Shown here: positions 53,719 through 62,214 of the stretch, piece after piece
How the letters are laid out: each line of letters opens with the position of its first letter
Position numbering within the stretch: the stretch's first letter is position 1
Source: JAFGPL01 sp963781805
GTDB taxonomy: Bacteria > Bacteroidota > Bacteroidia > Bacteroidales > UBA10428
Reading direction: 5' to 3'
DNA: 64,000 nt
Assembly: GCA_963781805.1 (NCBI GenBank)
Contig: CAWAHF010000004.1
Span: 1,922,001 to 1,986,000 of the forward strand
Notes under the pieces: model-generated
Told to the model about the DNA's origin: nothing
The model's input: only the letters and a program-made list of their open reading frames with translations
Database searches by the model: none
Position numbers and translations under genes: made by a program

Positions 53719-54437
53719 TCTTTTATAGAAAGAATATCCTGGTTTCTTATCAGATCTTCACCCCTGAAACGCATAATAAGCTGGGCAATTGCAATAACAT
53801 CCTTTTCGCAATATTTAACGATTGAATCTATTTCCTTCTTTTCCCAATAAAGCCCTGCAACCATGCTCCCATCAATTTCATCTTTTGGATTGGGAATATC
53901 CAGAATAGTTGCCAGCAATTCGAGCGAGGTATAATGTTTATGGTCTCCAAATTTCCATAGTTCCAATGTATCCAGAAAATTAGTCTCCCACGGTTTCTTA
54001 CCGCTGACGTCAAGTACGTATGGAAGAGGAATGCGGTTAACCATCATCCTGCGGGCAATATAGGGAAAATCAAACTCTTTGCCATTGTGTGCACATAGCT
54101 GAATGTTTTTTCTGTCGGCCAGACCTTCCAATAACCTTGCAAAATCTTTAAGAATTTTTTTCTCCACATCGCCATAATATGATTTTATTCTTAGCTTCGT
54201 CGATTCGCTCTTTCGGTCGAAAATACCTGCAGAAATACAGATGATTTTTCCAAATTCAGCATAAATGCCTGCTCTGCCATACAAATTTTCAGGTGTTTGA
54301 TCATCTTTCCTCAGATATGAGGTTTTTTTATCCCAAAGACTTTTTAGCAACTCCGGCATATCACTATAGGAGGCGAAAAGCGGAACTGTTTCAATATCTA
54401 AAAGCAGTATGTTATCCAAAGATATATTTTGCAGCAT
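53715..54437 (-). CDS. Predicted 3'-5' exonuclease, PolB-like (DEDDy)
   Basis: A 240-residue nuclease of the DNA_pol_B_exo2 group. Exo I is ILLLDIETVPLF (Asp and Glu). Exo II is in IQLCAHNGKEFDFPYIARR, and the Exo III DEDDy motif includes IVKYCEKDVIAIAQLI with the catalytic Tyr and Asp. Such proteins act on single-stranded DNA or RNA ends, with unknown exact role. It has no polymerase partner beside it and lies convergent with the YbfF-like gene. The frame is complete. Confidence 0.88.
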   Translation of the reverse strand: MLQNISLDNILLLDIETVPLFASYSDMPELLKSLWDKKTSYLRKDDQTPENLYGRAGIYAEFGKIICISAGIFDRKSESTKLRIKSYYGDVEKKILKDFARLLEGLADRKNIQLCAHNGKEFDFPYIARRMMVNRIPLPYVLDVSGKKPWETNFLDTLELWKFGDHKHYTSLELLATILDIPNPKDEIDGSMVAGLYWEKKEIDSIVKYCEKDVIAIAQLIMRFRGEDLIRNQDILSIKD

Positions 54438-54470
54438 ATTTCAATAGTTAATTTATCATTTGTAAAATCG

Positions 54471-54478
54471 TATTTTTG
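54471..54478 (+). promoter_or_regulatory. Candidate -7 promoter box TATTTTTG
   Basis: A TAnnTTTG match lies between the divergent exonuclease and Dabb genes, 93 bp before the Dabb ATG. No convincing -33 box precedes it. Confidence 0.3.
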
Positions 54479-54571
54479 TGCATTCATTTTAACACTGTAA
54501 TACAAAATTAAAACAGGTTAACTTTTTTTTTACAATTTTGCTAAAAATTAATCATAATTATTTAATAAATA

Positions 54572-54871
54572 ATGATAAAGCATATAGTTATGTTTAAGGT
54601 TAAAGCCTCTGACCAAGATGAAAAAAGTGAGAGAGTGCTAAAACTAAAACATATGTTGGATTCCCTAAAAATGTCCATAGAAGCATTGGATTATCTTGAA
54701 ACAGGCATCAATATTAGTACAAGAGACATAGCTTTTGATTTGGTTCTGATAACCCATTTTAGTTCCATTGAAAATTTACACAAATATATCCAGCATCCCG
54801 AACATCAGAAAGTTGTTAAATACCTGGATATCATTAAAGACTCAACTTCAGTTGTAGATTATGAATTTTAA
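54572..54871 (+). CDS. Dabb family protein (stress-responsive A/B barrel)
   Basis: A 99-residue small dimeric alpha/beta-barrel protein. It begins IKHIVMFKVKASDQ, the usual IxHIVxF start of the family, and continues with LETGINISTRDIAFDLVLIT and YIQHPEHQKVVKYLDII. Dabb proteins have varied or unknown functions. It lies 11 bp upstream of manA on the same strand, so the two are probably co-transcribed. No catalytic residue can be assigned. Complete. Confidence 0.9.
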   Translation: MIKHIVMFKVKASDQDEKSERVLKLKHMLDSLKMSIEALDYLETGINISTRDIAFDLVLITHFSSIENLHKYIQHPEHQKVVKYLDIIKDSTSVVDYEF

Positions 54872-54882
54872 AAAATAAACAG

Positions 54883-55860
54883 ATGAACAGATTATACCCT
54901 CTGAAATTTGAGCCCATTATTTTGGATAAAATTTGGGGAGGCAACAGATTACGTACAATTCTAAATAAAAATACAGAATCTGCAAAAGCAGGAGAAAGTT
55001 GGGAAATATCAGGTGTAAAAGATTACATTTCTGTTGTTTCGAATGGATTTCTGAAAGGGAACAACCTTCAGGAACTCATAGAAATATACATGGGTGATCT
55101 TGTTGGCGAAATGATTTTTGAAAGGTTTGGAACCGAATTTCCATTACTGATTAAATTTATAGATGCCAACGATAAACTATCTATCCAGGTACATCCGGAT
55201 GATAACCTTGCAGAAAAAAGACATGGTTCGTTTGGAAAAACCGAAATGTGGTATATTCTTAAAGCTGAAAAAAATGCAGAAATCACCGTTGGTTTTAACC
55301 GAAAAATCAGCAGGGAAGAATACCTTAAAAACCTGGAAAACAAACTACTGGAAAATATTTTAAATATTGAACAGGTAATTGACGGCGATGTCTTTTTTCT
55401 TCCTGCCGGCAGGATCCATGCCATTGGGTCGGGTATTCTTCTGGCAGAAATTCAGCAGACTTCAGATATTACCTATCGAATCTATGATTACGACAGACCT
55501 GATGATACCGGAAAATTAAGAGAATTGCATACGCAGGAAGCCATAGATGCAATTGATTTTAATTTTTATAATTCATACAAAATATCTTACCCAACTAAGA
55601 TGAATGATTTCGCTACCTTGGCAGAATGCAACTATTTCACCACTAATCTATGTCAGATTAACAAACCCATTGAAATGGATTATTTCAGATTGGATTCTTT
55701 TGTTATTTTGATTTGTACAGACGGTGGATTTGATCTGAAATATCAGGATGGGCATATTAACGTGATGAAAGGTGAAACTGTTTTAATACCTGCATTAATT
55801 AAGAACCTTGAATTAAAACCTATTTCTGAAACCAAATTTCTGGAAGTATTTATCAAATAA
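54883..55860 (+). CDS. manA: Mannose-6-phosphate isomerase, class I
   Basis: A 325-residue zinc enzyme that interconverts fructose 6-phosphate and mannose 6-phosphate. The metal-binding motifs are LSIQVHPDDNLAEKRHGSF, FGKTEMWYILKAEK and FFLPAGRIHAIGSGILLAEI, followed by QQTSDITYRIYDYDRP. The short Firmicutes/Bacteroidota form (about 320 residues) fits. It supplies mannose for surface glycans, and might also feed the nearby heptose cluster by way of GDP-sugars, which is inference. It lies between the Dabb gene and engB with gaps of 11 and 20 bp. Confidence 0.95.
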   Translation: MNRLYPLKFEPIILDKIWGGNRLRTILNKNTESAKAGESWEISGVKDYISVVSNGFLKGNNLQELIEIYMGDLVGEMIFERFGTEFPLLIKFIDANDKLSIQVHPDDNLAEKRHGSFGKTEMWYILKAEKNAEITVGFNRKISREEYLKNLENKLLENILNIEQVIDGDVFFLPAGRIHAIGSGILLAEIQQTSDITYRIYDYDRPDDTGKLRELHTQEAIDAIDFNFYNSYKISYPTKMNDFATLAECNYFTTNLCQINKPIEMDYFRLDSFVILICTDGGFDLKYQDGHINVMKGETVLIPALIKNLELKPISETKFLEVFIK

Positions 55861-55880
55861 TTAGTTATAATCTTAACTTG

Positions 55881-56474
55881 ATGATTATTAAAAAGGCAGT
55901 TTTTGTTCAAAGCAGTAAAAAACCGGATTCATACCCAAAAACGGACAAACCAGAGTTTGCGTTTGTGGGCAGGTCAAATGTAGGAAAATCTTCGTTGCTG
56001 AATATGCTGGCCAATGTTAAAAAACTGGCCAAAACCTCAGGAACCCCGGGAAAAACCAAACTAATAAATCATTTTCTTATAAACGATGAGTGGTGCCTTG
56101 TCGATTTACCCGGATACGGATATGCCAGGACTTCCAAAGAAATACGCAATGAATTTTTATCGCTTATATATGAATATCTGCAAGAACGGATGAACCTATA
56201 TTGTCTTTTTGTATTGATCGACAGCAGGCATACTCCCCAGCAAAACGATCTGGATTTTCTTGAATGGTTGGGTAAACATAAAATACCGTTTGTAATTTGT
56301 TTTACTAAAACCGATAAACTGACTAAATTGCACCTGGAAAAAAGAATTGAAGCATATACCCAGGAACTCGGAAAATACTGGGAACCTCTGCCTGAATTCT
56401 TCTTAACATCTGTGGTAACTACGCAGGGAAGAGATGAAATACTGAATTTCATGGAAAAGACCTTGAAATCATAG
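55881..56474 (+). CDS. engB: Ribosome biogenesis GTPase EngB (YihA/YsxC)
   Basis: A 197-residue essential-type GTPase for 50S subunit assembly. G motifs: G1 GRSNVGKSSLLNML, G2 around SGTPGKTKLINHFLI, G3 DLPGYGYARTSKE, and G4 TKTDKLTK. Start at ATG 55881 (MIIKKAVFV); a TTG three bases earlier is not needed. Length is standard. It follows manA by 20 bp. A 290-bp gene-poor stretch follows, whose minus strand has an uninterrupted but startless frame that ends inside the last codons of engB. Confidence 0.95.
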   Translation: MIIKKAVFVQSSKKPDSYPKTDKPEFAFVGRSNVGKSSLLNMLANVKKLAKTSGTPGKTKLINHFLINDEWCLVDLPGYGYARTSKEIRNEFLSLIYEYLQERMNLYCLFVLIDSRHTPQQNDLDFLEWLGKHKIPFVICFTKTDKLTKLHLEKRIEAYTQELGKYWEPLPEFFLTSVVTTQGRDEILNFMEKTLKS

Positions 56475-56765
56475 CTTTTTTAAATGCTCATTTATAGCTA
56501 TTAATACAGGTCGTGGTTGGCTATTATGAATTCCATTTTGATAAACCTTTTCATTCCTTTTAAATTGCAATAGTTTGAGGCAAAAATATTTGCTAAATTC
56601 TAGCGTTCGTTTATTTTTACATAATTTAATAAAACCGGAATGATTTTTGTGGAATTTTATAGGGTATTTGCTGTTCTGAACTGTCTTATATTAAAACTAC
56701 CCTTTGAAAAAGCTAAACAATTAGTAATCAATAATGTTAATAGTACAAATTAACCGATATAGATC
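56475..56765. other. Gene-poor stretch with an open minus-strand frame lacking a normal start
   Basis: No intact gene is supported. On the minus strand the frame ending at TGA 56469-56471 stays open for about 80 codons (for example KVYQNGIHNSQPRPVLIAIN near its end). It has no ATG; TTG at 56570 would give 33 residues. It may be a gene remnant or chance in AT-rich DNA. The region also holds the promoter of the gene at 56766. Confidence 0.3.
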
Positions 56766-58328
56766 ATGCGTCTAAAAAATTTTATGTTAAAAAATCTGAT
56801 ATTTTTATTAATCTTTTTTTCTTATCCTGTTTTTTCTCAAGATTTAGAGGTTGTGCAAAGCGAACCCAATTTTAATTATGGTTCCACAAACGTCCATAAG
56901 ATTATTGGCCATGATGAAAATCATTTTTATGTTGTCAAATTTTATGGTAATCAATATCACATTGAGAAACTGGATAAAAACCTTAATCTTCTTCTCGAAG
57001 AACCCATTAAGTTATTCGAAGGATTAAAGACCTATGATTTGGAAACAGTGGTGCATTTTTATAACGAACTGTACATTTTTGTTTCACGACGGCGTTTGAA
57101 TAACATTACCCTGTTTTACCAGAAAATTGATAAAACCAACCTTCAGGCAGCGTCTGATCTTATTGAACTTACCACCATGAAATTTATCAAGGGAAATTGG
57201 GCTGATTTTCATTTTTCGTTATCAAAACACGAAACCAAATTAATGGTTGCATGCCGTATAAAATTAAACTGGTCAAAAGTTCAGTTTAACGAGTATTATG
57301 TTCTTGGCAAAGGGATGGAAGTAATCTGGAAAAGAAATGATTCTTTCGAATTCTCCGGACAGGGACCGAGAGATAACAAATATATAGTGGATGAACAAGG
57401 CAATATAACTATCTTAAGTCTGCTTAAAAGAGAGTCGATTCTATCGCTGTTCAGCGACATAAAAAATGTATATACCATTTACCGTTATACGGATAACGGC
57501 AGTAGTTTCCGGGAATATCCGCTAACATTAAAAGAAAGGTATATCCGGGGAGTGAAAATTATTGGAGGCGAACATGGTGAATTGATCTGTGCAGGTTTAT
57601 ACTCCGAATTGTTCAGATCGGGTGTACGGGGAACTTTTTTCTTTAAAATAAGTCCCGATGACGGAAGAATTTATGATAATTATATTAATCCGTTTGACGA
57701 TGCCATGCTTGCCCGGTTAGTAGATAACAAAGAACCGACTATTGAAAAGGAAGAGCTAATAAAATATGTAATGACTGATCTGGTATTGCGAAATAATGGC
57801 AAAATTATTCTGATAGCAGAGCAGCTTTTTGAACAGACTTACAATACCTATAACAACCTGATTGTAACCTGTTACGATACACTTGGACAGGTTTACTGGA
57901 ACCAGGTAGTTGAAAAACGCCAGGATTTCAATATTAACAGTTTAATCAAATCACAGATTGAACCGACTGATTACCGTGATTATGTTATAGAAACCGGTTC
58001 TGTCGATTTATATGTTGAAAATTATTGTTCTTATGCACTTATGGCGCCTCTCGACGAAAACGAAATCTATATTTTCTACAATGATGATATCAGAAATCTG
58101 AATAATCCAAAAAAGGCCAAAAATTTTAGCAGACCAAGAAAATCATATGTTGCGGCAGTTAAAATTGATGAATACGGAAATGTGACCAGAGAGCCGATTA
58201 TAAAATGGAAGAAAAGAGGATTGTATCCCGAGCCGATCCGATATTATGATACCTTGGGAAAAACCATTGTAATTCCGGCCTTTAAAAGCAGAAAATTTTG
58301 TTACTATAAAATTACAGCAAAATTCTAA
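56766..58328 (+). CDS. Secreted protein of unknown function
   Basis: A 520-residue protein with a signal peptide (about residues 1-24, ending PVFSQDLE). The mature part is mostly beta-strand with several repeated FYVVKFYGNQ/ITLFYQKIDK-like segments, suggestive of a propeller or WD-like fold, but I do not recognise a domain. No catalytic motif is evident. It may be an outer-surface or periplasmic structural protein. It is followed 44 bp later by a Nudix hydrolase on the same strand, which might be co-transcribed. Confidence 0.7.
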   Translation: MRLKNFMLKNLIFLLIFFSYPVFSQDLEVVQSEPNFNYGSTNVHKIIGHDENHFYVVKFYGNQYHIEKLDKNLNLLLEEPIKLFEGLKTYDLETVVHFYNELYIFVSRRRLNNITLFYQKIDKTNLQAASDLIELTTMKFIKGNWADFHFSLSKHETKLMVACRIKLNWSKVQFNEYYVLGKGMEVIWKRNDSFEFSGQGPRDNKYIVDEQGNITILSLLKRESILSLFSDIKNVYTIYRYTDNGSSFREYPLTLKERYIRGVKIIGGEHGELICAGLYSELFRSGVRGTFFFKISPDDGRIYDNYINPFDDAMLARLVDNKEPTIEKEELIKYVMTDLVLRNNGKIILIAEQLFEQTYNTYNNLIVTCYDTLGQVYWNQVVEKRQDFNINSLIKSQIEPTDYRDYVIETGSVDLYVENYCSYALMAPLDENEIYIFYNDDIRNLNNPKKAKNFSRPRKSYVAAVKIDEYGNVTREPIIKWKKRGLYPEPIRYYDTLGKTIVIPAFKSRKFCYYKITAKF

Positions 58329-58372
58329 TCTCACCATCTGTGTATAAAGTTTCCAAAATAGGTATATTTTAA

Positions 58373-58834
58373 ATGGAAAATCAGGAAATCAGACGTTTTA
58401 ACCTCAGGGTTTATGGTTTGGTAATAAAGGATGAAAATGAAGTATTACTTACCGATGAATATCAGCTCAATCAAAAAATGACCAAATTTCCCGGAGGCGG
58501 GCTAATATTTGGCGAAGGACCTGCAGATTGTATTAAACGTGAAGCCATAGAAGAGTTTGGTCAGGAGATTGAAATTGTGGAACATTTTTATACCACGGAT
58601 TTTTTTCAGAGAGCTTTATTTTACACTGATCAACAGTTAATAAGTATTTATTATCTTATCAAATTCAGAGAACCAATTCGGTTTAAAATCTCAACCATCC
58701 CATTTGATTACGAAAAAATGGAAAACGGGAGTCAAAGCTTCAGATGGAAAAAAATTACCGATTTACATCCTGATGATATGTCATTCCCTATTGATAAGCA
58801 TGTAGCTGGTCTGCTTATGAAAAAGTATTCCTAG
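58373..58834 (+). CDS. Nudix hydrolase
   Basis: A 153-residue hydrolase of nucleoside diphosphate-linked compounds. The Nudix box reads GGGLIFGEGPADCIKREAIE followed by EFG, matching GX5EX7REUXEEXGU with the catalytic Glu residues. It begins MENQEIRRFNLRVYGLVI. The substrate might be NUDP-sugar, ADP-ribose or an oxidised nucleotide. It lies just upstream of a MITE-like element and a transposase remnant, and the next intact gene on the same strand starts 510 bp further on. Confidence 0.88.
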   Translation: MENQEIRRFNLRVYGLVIKDENEVLLTDEYQLNQKMTKFPGGGLIFGEGPADCIKREAIEEFGQEIEIVEHFYTTDFFQRALFYTDQQLISIYYLIKFREPIRFKISTIPFDYEKMENGSQSFRWKKITDLHPDDMSFPIDKHVAGLLMKKYS

Positions 58835-58853
58835 ATATTTTAAACAACTCCGG

Positions 58854-59079
58854 TTGGTGTTCTCACCAATATCTCATCTTGCTAGTGTCATGTCAATCGT
58901 ATTATGTCATATAGTCACCCTGAACTTGATTCAGGGTCTTTGGAAGATTAAAGAGATTAGCTTCGCTGAGCCTTTCAGGGTTCCAAATCACCTGCCCGCC
59001 GCTTAAGCTCTGTCAGGCGGGAGTTCGGAATGACTTAACCGTTTTTTAATACTTGACACGACACTAGTGTTCTCACCAA
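58854..59079. mobile_element. MITE-like palindromic element
   Basis: Outer inverted repeats lie at 58882-58904 (CTAGTGTCATGTCAATCG...) and 59047-59067, which read in reverse complement CTAGTGTCGTGTCAAGTATT. Nested inside are AGTCACCCTGAAC (58913-58925) and the partly matching GTTCGGAATGACT. A further internal hairpin is CCCTGAA-CTTGA-TTCAGGG, and CCCGCC pairs with GGCGGG around 58995-59020. A 12-bp direct repeat TGTTCTCACCAA lies at 58858-58869 and 59068-59079; the left copy forms part of the palindrome TTGGTG-TTCT-CACCAA. No ORF is inside. It resembles non-autonomous elements dispersed in Bacteroidota genomes. Confidence 0.65.
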
Positions 59080-59101
59080 CAAGAACCACTCCACATCCTT
59101 T

Positions 59102-59263
59102 TCATATATGATCTCTATAATGCGCAATAAAACCCCAATCGTCAATATTTAACAGGTAATATCTTGCAGATGAAAAATAATCCTATTCAGGGTTTTTAGC
59201 TAAATTCCATTTTTTCTGAATCGGATTATTCTGTATATATTCATAAATAACACTTCTTAACAT
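59102..59263 (-). pseudogene. Transposase (Y1_Tnp/RAYT-like) C-terminal remnant
   Basis: The minus strand reads RSVIYEYIQNNPIQKKWNL, then a TAG, then DYFSSARYYLLNIDDW and FIAHYRDH before TGA at 59102-59104. This matches the C-terminal EYIHNNPV...NPEDYxYSSARxY block of REP-associated transposases, with the catalytic Tyr in EYI. Only about 53 codons remain, with an internal stop, so it is inactive. It abuts the MITE-like element on its left. It is a different lineage from the intact transposase at 3553, which has NYIMNQEVHH there. Confidence 0.65.
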
Positions 59264-59344
59264 TTAATGGAGGTATTTTGCTTTTAAATGCCTTATTTTT
59301 TCATTTTCTTTGTCAACTGAGATTCAGAAACGATATATTAATTA

Positions 59345-61222
59345 ATGAAAGCAGTTATTTTAGCAGGTGGCAAGGGTACCAGGCTTGCAGAATATACCAG
59401 GGAAATTCCAAAGCCGATGCTTAAGGTTGGAGGACAATCAATCCTTGAGCATCAAATCAACCTGCTCATCAAATACCAGGTTGAAGAGATTATCATCCTG
59501 GTAAATTATCTGAAAGATGTTATAATGAATCATTTTGGGGACGGAAGTACTTATAATGTTAACATACAATATTTTGAAGAACAAATTCCCCTGGGTACGG
59601 TTGGTGGTATTAAGGAAGTGGAAAAATGGCTCGACAGTGATTTTTTAGTGCTTTACGGCGATGTAATGGTAAATATGGATCTCAATCGTCTGAAAGAATT
59701 TCATATTCAAAGACAGAGCCAATGTACGCTTGTACTGCATCCTAACAATCATCCGTATGACAGCGACCTGGTAGAAATGAATAATAGCGGAAGAATTGCT
59801 GCATTTCATTCCAAACCACATGATGAACTGAAATTTTACCATAACCTGGTAAACGCAGGTGTATATCTCTTTTCACCTTCTATTCTGAACTATATTGAAA
59901 AAGGCAAAAAAGCGGATTTCGGCAGGGATATTTTCCCAAAAATCTTTAGAGATATAAGAATGTTTGGTTATAATACTTCAGAATATCTGAAGGATATGGG
60001 TACACCAGAACGATGGGAAGAAGTGAATGAAGATTACAAAAGCGGAAAGATATTCCAGTTTAATTATGAAAATCCGCAAAAGGCTGTTTTTGTTGATCGT
60101 GACGGTGTATTGAATGATGAAAAAAGTTTTATCAGCAAACCCGATGATCTTGAATTATATGATTTCACACCACAGGCTGTACGTTTGATCAATGAATCTG
60201 ATTACCTTACCATAGTTGTAACCAATCAATCGGTGATAGCGCGAAATCTTTGTACGCTCGAAGAATTAGACACGATACATAAAAAACTGGAGACTGATCT
60301 TGGTAAACAACAGGCACGACTTGATGCCATCTATTTTTGTCCCCATCACCCCGACAAGGGATATCCTGAGGAAAGAAAAGAATACAAAATTGATTGCGAC
60401 TGCCGTAAACCAAAACCGGGTATGTTTTATAAGGCTGCAAAAGATTTTAATATTGATTTAAGCGAGTCATGGATGATAGGAGATTCGGAAAGGGATATTC
60501 TTGCAGGTATAAATGCAGGGTGCAAAACGGTTGGAGTTATGACAGGTTATGGCGTAGCAAAAACGTCGGTGAAACCCGATTTCTTTTTTGCCGATTTGAA
60601 TGAAGCGGTAAACTTTATCGTAAAAGATCCTCTTGCTGAAGACTTACATCTTTTGTTATCAAAAATTGAAACACTTGAGAAAAGACCTGTGATTATATCG
60701 GTCGCTGGAAATTCAAGATCGGGGAAAAGCAATTTTGTATCTTATCTGAATATCCATTTAAAAAAGCAGGGATTCTCAGTATTGAAAATTGAACTGGATA
60801 ACTGGATTCTGCCTGAACCGGAAAGAAATAACTGCAAAAATGTTTTTGACAGATTTCAGAGCAGCAAAATTGAACAGGATATAACTGACATACTAAACGG
60901 GAAAACGGTTACCTTACCAGGATATGCAAATCATCCGGTACGTAAATCATCACCCGTAAATTACAATTTCCGACAGGAAGATATCATCCTCATTGATGGT
61001 ATCGTTGCATTAGGTATCTTTACACTTAGAAAGATTACAGATATAAAAATTTATATGGATTTGGAGGAAGATTTGCTTCAGGAGAGACTTAGAAAATATT
61101 ATACCTGGCGCAGGAAAGAAATTGAAGAAATTGAAAACTTGTATCAAAAAAGAAAACTGGATGAGTATCAACTCATTGAAAAAGACCGTAAATTTGCTGA
61201 TTTTATAATTAACGCATATTAA
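59345..61222 (+). CDS. Trifunctional heptose enzyme: nucleotidyltransferase-GmhB phosphatase-P-loop kinase fusion
   Basis: A 625-residue fusion of three domains. Residues 1-235 are an HddC-like sugar-1-phosphate nucleotidyltransferase (MKAVILAGGKGTRLAEYTRE, IPKPMLKVGG). Residues about 247-410 are a GmhB-like HAD phosphatase (VFVDRDGVLNDEKSF with Asp251 and Asp253, CPHHPDKGY and CDCRKPKPGM for zinc). Residues about 450-625 are a uridine-kinase-like P-loop domain with Walker A GNSRSGKS at 455-462 and LIDGIVALG. The first two would supply steps of GDP-D-glycero-D-manno-heptose synthesis; the substrate of the third is unknown. HddA and GmhA follow immediately. Confidence 0.85.
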   Translation: MKAVILAGGKGTRLAEYTREIPKPMLKVGGQSILEHQINLLIKYQVEEIIILVNYLKDVIMNHFGDGSTYNVNIQYFEEQIPLGTVGGIKEVEKWLDSDFLVLYGDVMVNMDLNRLKEFHIQRQSQCTLVLHPNNHPYDSDLVEMNNSGRIAAFHSKPHDELKFYHNLVNAGVYLFSPSILNYIEKGKKADFGRDIFPKIFRDIRMFGYNTSEYLKDMGTPERWEEVNEDYKSGKIFQFNYENPQKAVFVDRDGVLNDEKSFISKPDDLELYDFTPQAVRLINESDYLTIVVTNQSVIARNLCTLEELDTIHKKLETDLGKQQARLDAIYFCPHHPDKGYPEERKEYKIDCDCRKPKPGMFYKAAKDFNIDLSESWMIGDSERDILAGINAGCKTVGVMTGYGVAKTSVKPDFFFADLNEAVNFIVKDPLAEDLHLLLSKIETLEKRPVIISVAGNSRSGKSNFVSYLNIHLKKQGFSVLKIELDNWILPEPERNNCKNVFDRFQSSKIEQDITDILNGKTVTLPGYANHPVRKSSPVNYNFRQEDIILIDGIVALGIFTLRKITDIKIYMDLEEDLLQERLRKYYTWRRKEIEEIENLYQKRKLDEYQLIEKDRKFADFIINAY

Positions 61223-61224
61223 GC

Positions 61225-62214
61225 ATGATCATCACCCGAACACCTTTCAGAATAAGTTTTGTTGGCGGCGGTTCAGATATGGAGACTTTCTATTCAAGGC
61301 ACCAGGGAGCAGTTCTTAGCACTTCCATTGACAAATACATGTACATCTCCTCTCATAAATTTTTCTTTCCCGACCAGATCCGCATTAAATATTCACAAAC
61401 CGAAACCGTTGGTTCTGTCGAAGAATTAAAACATCCGATACTTCGCGAGACGTTAAAAAAATTGAATATTCCGGGAGGGACCGAAATAAGTTCCATCGCC
61501 GATATCCCTTCGGGGACAGGAATGGGATCATCATCAGCGTTTACAGTAGGATTGTTACACAATTTGTATGCAGTAAAACGTCAGTATGTTTCGCACGAAC
61601 AACTTGCCCGTGAAGCAAGTGAAATTGAAATTGATCTGCTTGGTGAACCCATTGGAAAACAGGATCAATATGCGACTGCATTTGGCGGGTTGAATATTAT
61701 ACTGTTCAATCCTGACGGAAGTGTTTTGATAGAACCGTTATATATCGCTAACGAAACATATAGTACATTGCAGGAAAACCTGGTGATGTTTTATATCGGA
61801 AATCAGCGTAAAGCATCTGATATTCTTTCAGAACAAAAGAAAAATGCATCACAGGAAGATAAGTCTTCCATTTTGAAATCAATGGTTGCGTTAGTGTTCG
61901 AGCTGAAAGATTGTCTGTACAGTCAAAAGTTAGAAGACTTTGGAAAAATCCTGCATGAAAACTGGATATTGAAACAAAAACTTGCATCACAGATTAGTAA
62001 TAAAGAGATTGAAGAAATTTATAAAACAGGACTGGAAAACGGAGCAACCGGAGGAAAGCTTCTGGGAGCAGGTGGTGGTGGTTTTATGTTGTTTTACTGC
62101 GAGAAAAACAACCAACAGAAATTGACTGAATCATTGAAACAATGCAGAAAGTATGAATTTGCATTTGAACGTGATGGTTCCAAACTCATTTATTTTGCCG
62201 ATGAAAAATTCTGA
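61225..62214 (+). CDS. hddA: D-glycero-alpha-D-manno-heptose-7-phosphate kinase, HddA-like (GHMP family)
   Basis: A 329-residue GHMP kinase that phosphorylates heptose 7-phosphate at C1. Motifs: IIITRTPFRISFVGGGSDME at the start, the phosphate loop DIPSGTGMGSSSAFTVGLL, and the C-terminal GGKLLGAGGGGFMLFYCE. It follows the trifunctional gene by 2 bp, and its 3' end overlaps gmhA by 14 bp, so all three genes are one transcript. With GmhA upstream in the pathway, it supplies the bisphosphate that GmhB then dephosphorylates. The alternative of a fucokinase-like substrate is less likely in this setting. Confidence 0.9.
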   Translation: MIITRTPFRISFVGGGSDMETFYSRHQGAVLSTSIDKYMYISSHKFFFPDQIRIKYSQTETVGSVEELKHPILRETLKKLNIPGGTEISSIADIPSGTGMGSSSAFTVGLLHNLYAVKRQYVSHEQLAREASEIEIDLLGEPIGKQDQYATAFGGLNIILFNPDGSVLIEPLYIANETYSTLQENLVMFYIGNQRKASDILSEQKKNASQEDKSSILKSMVALVFELKDCLYSQKLEDFGKILHENWILKQKLASQISNKEIEEIYKTGLENGATGGKLLGAGGGGFMLFYCEKNNQQKLTESLKQCRKYEFAFERDGSKLIYFADEKF

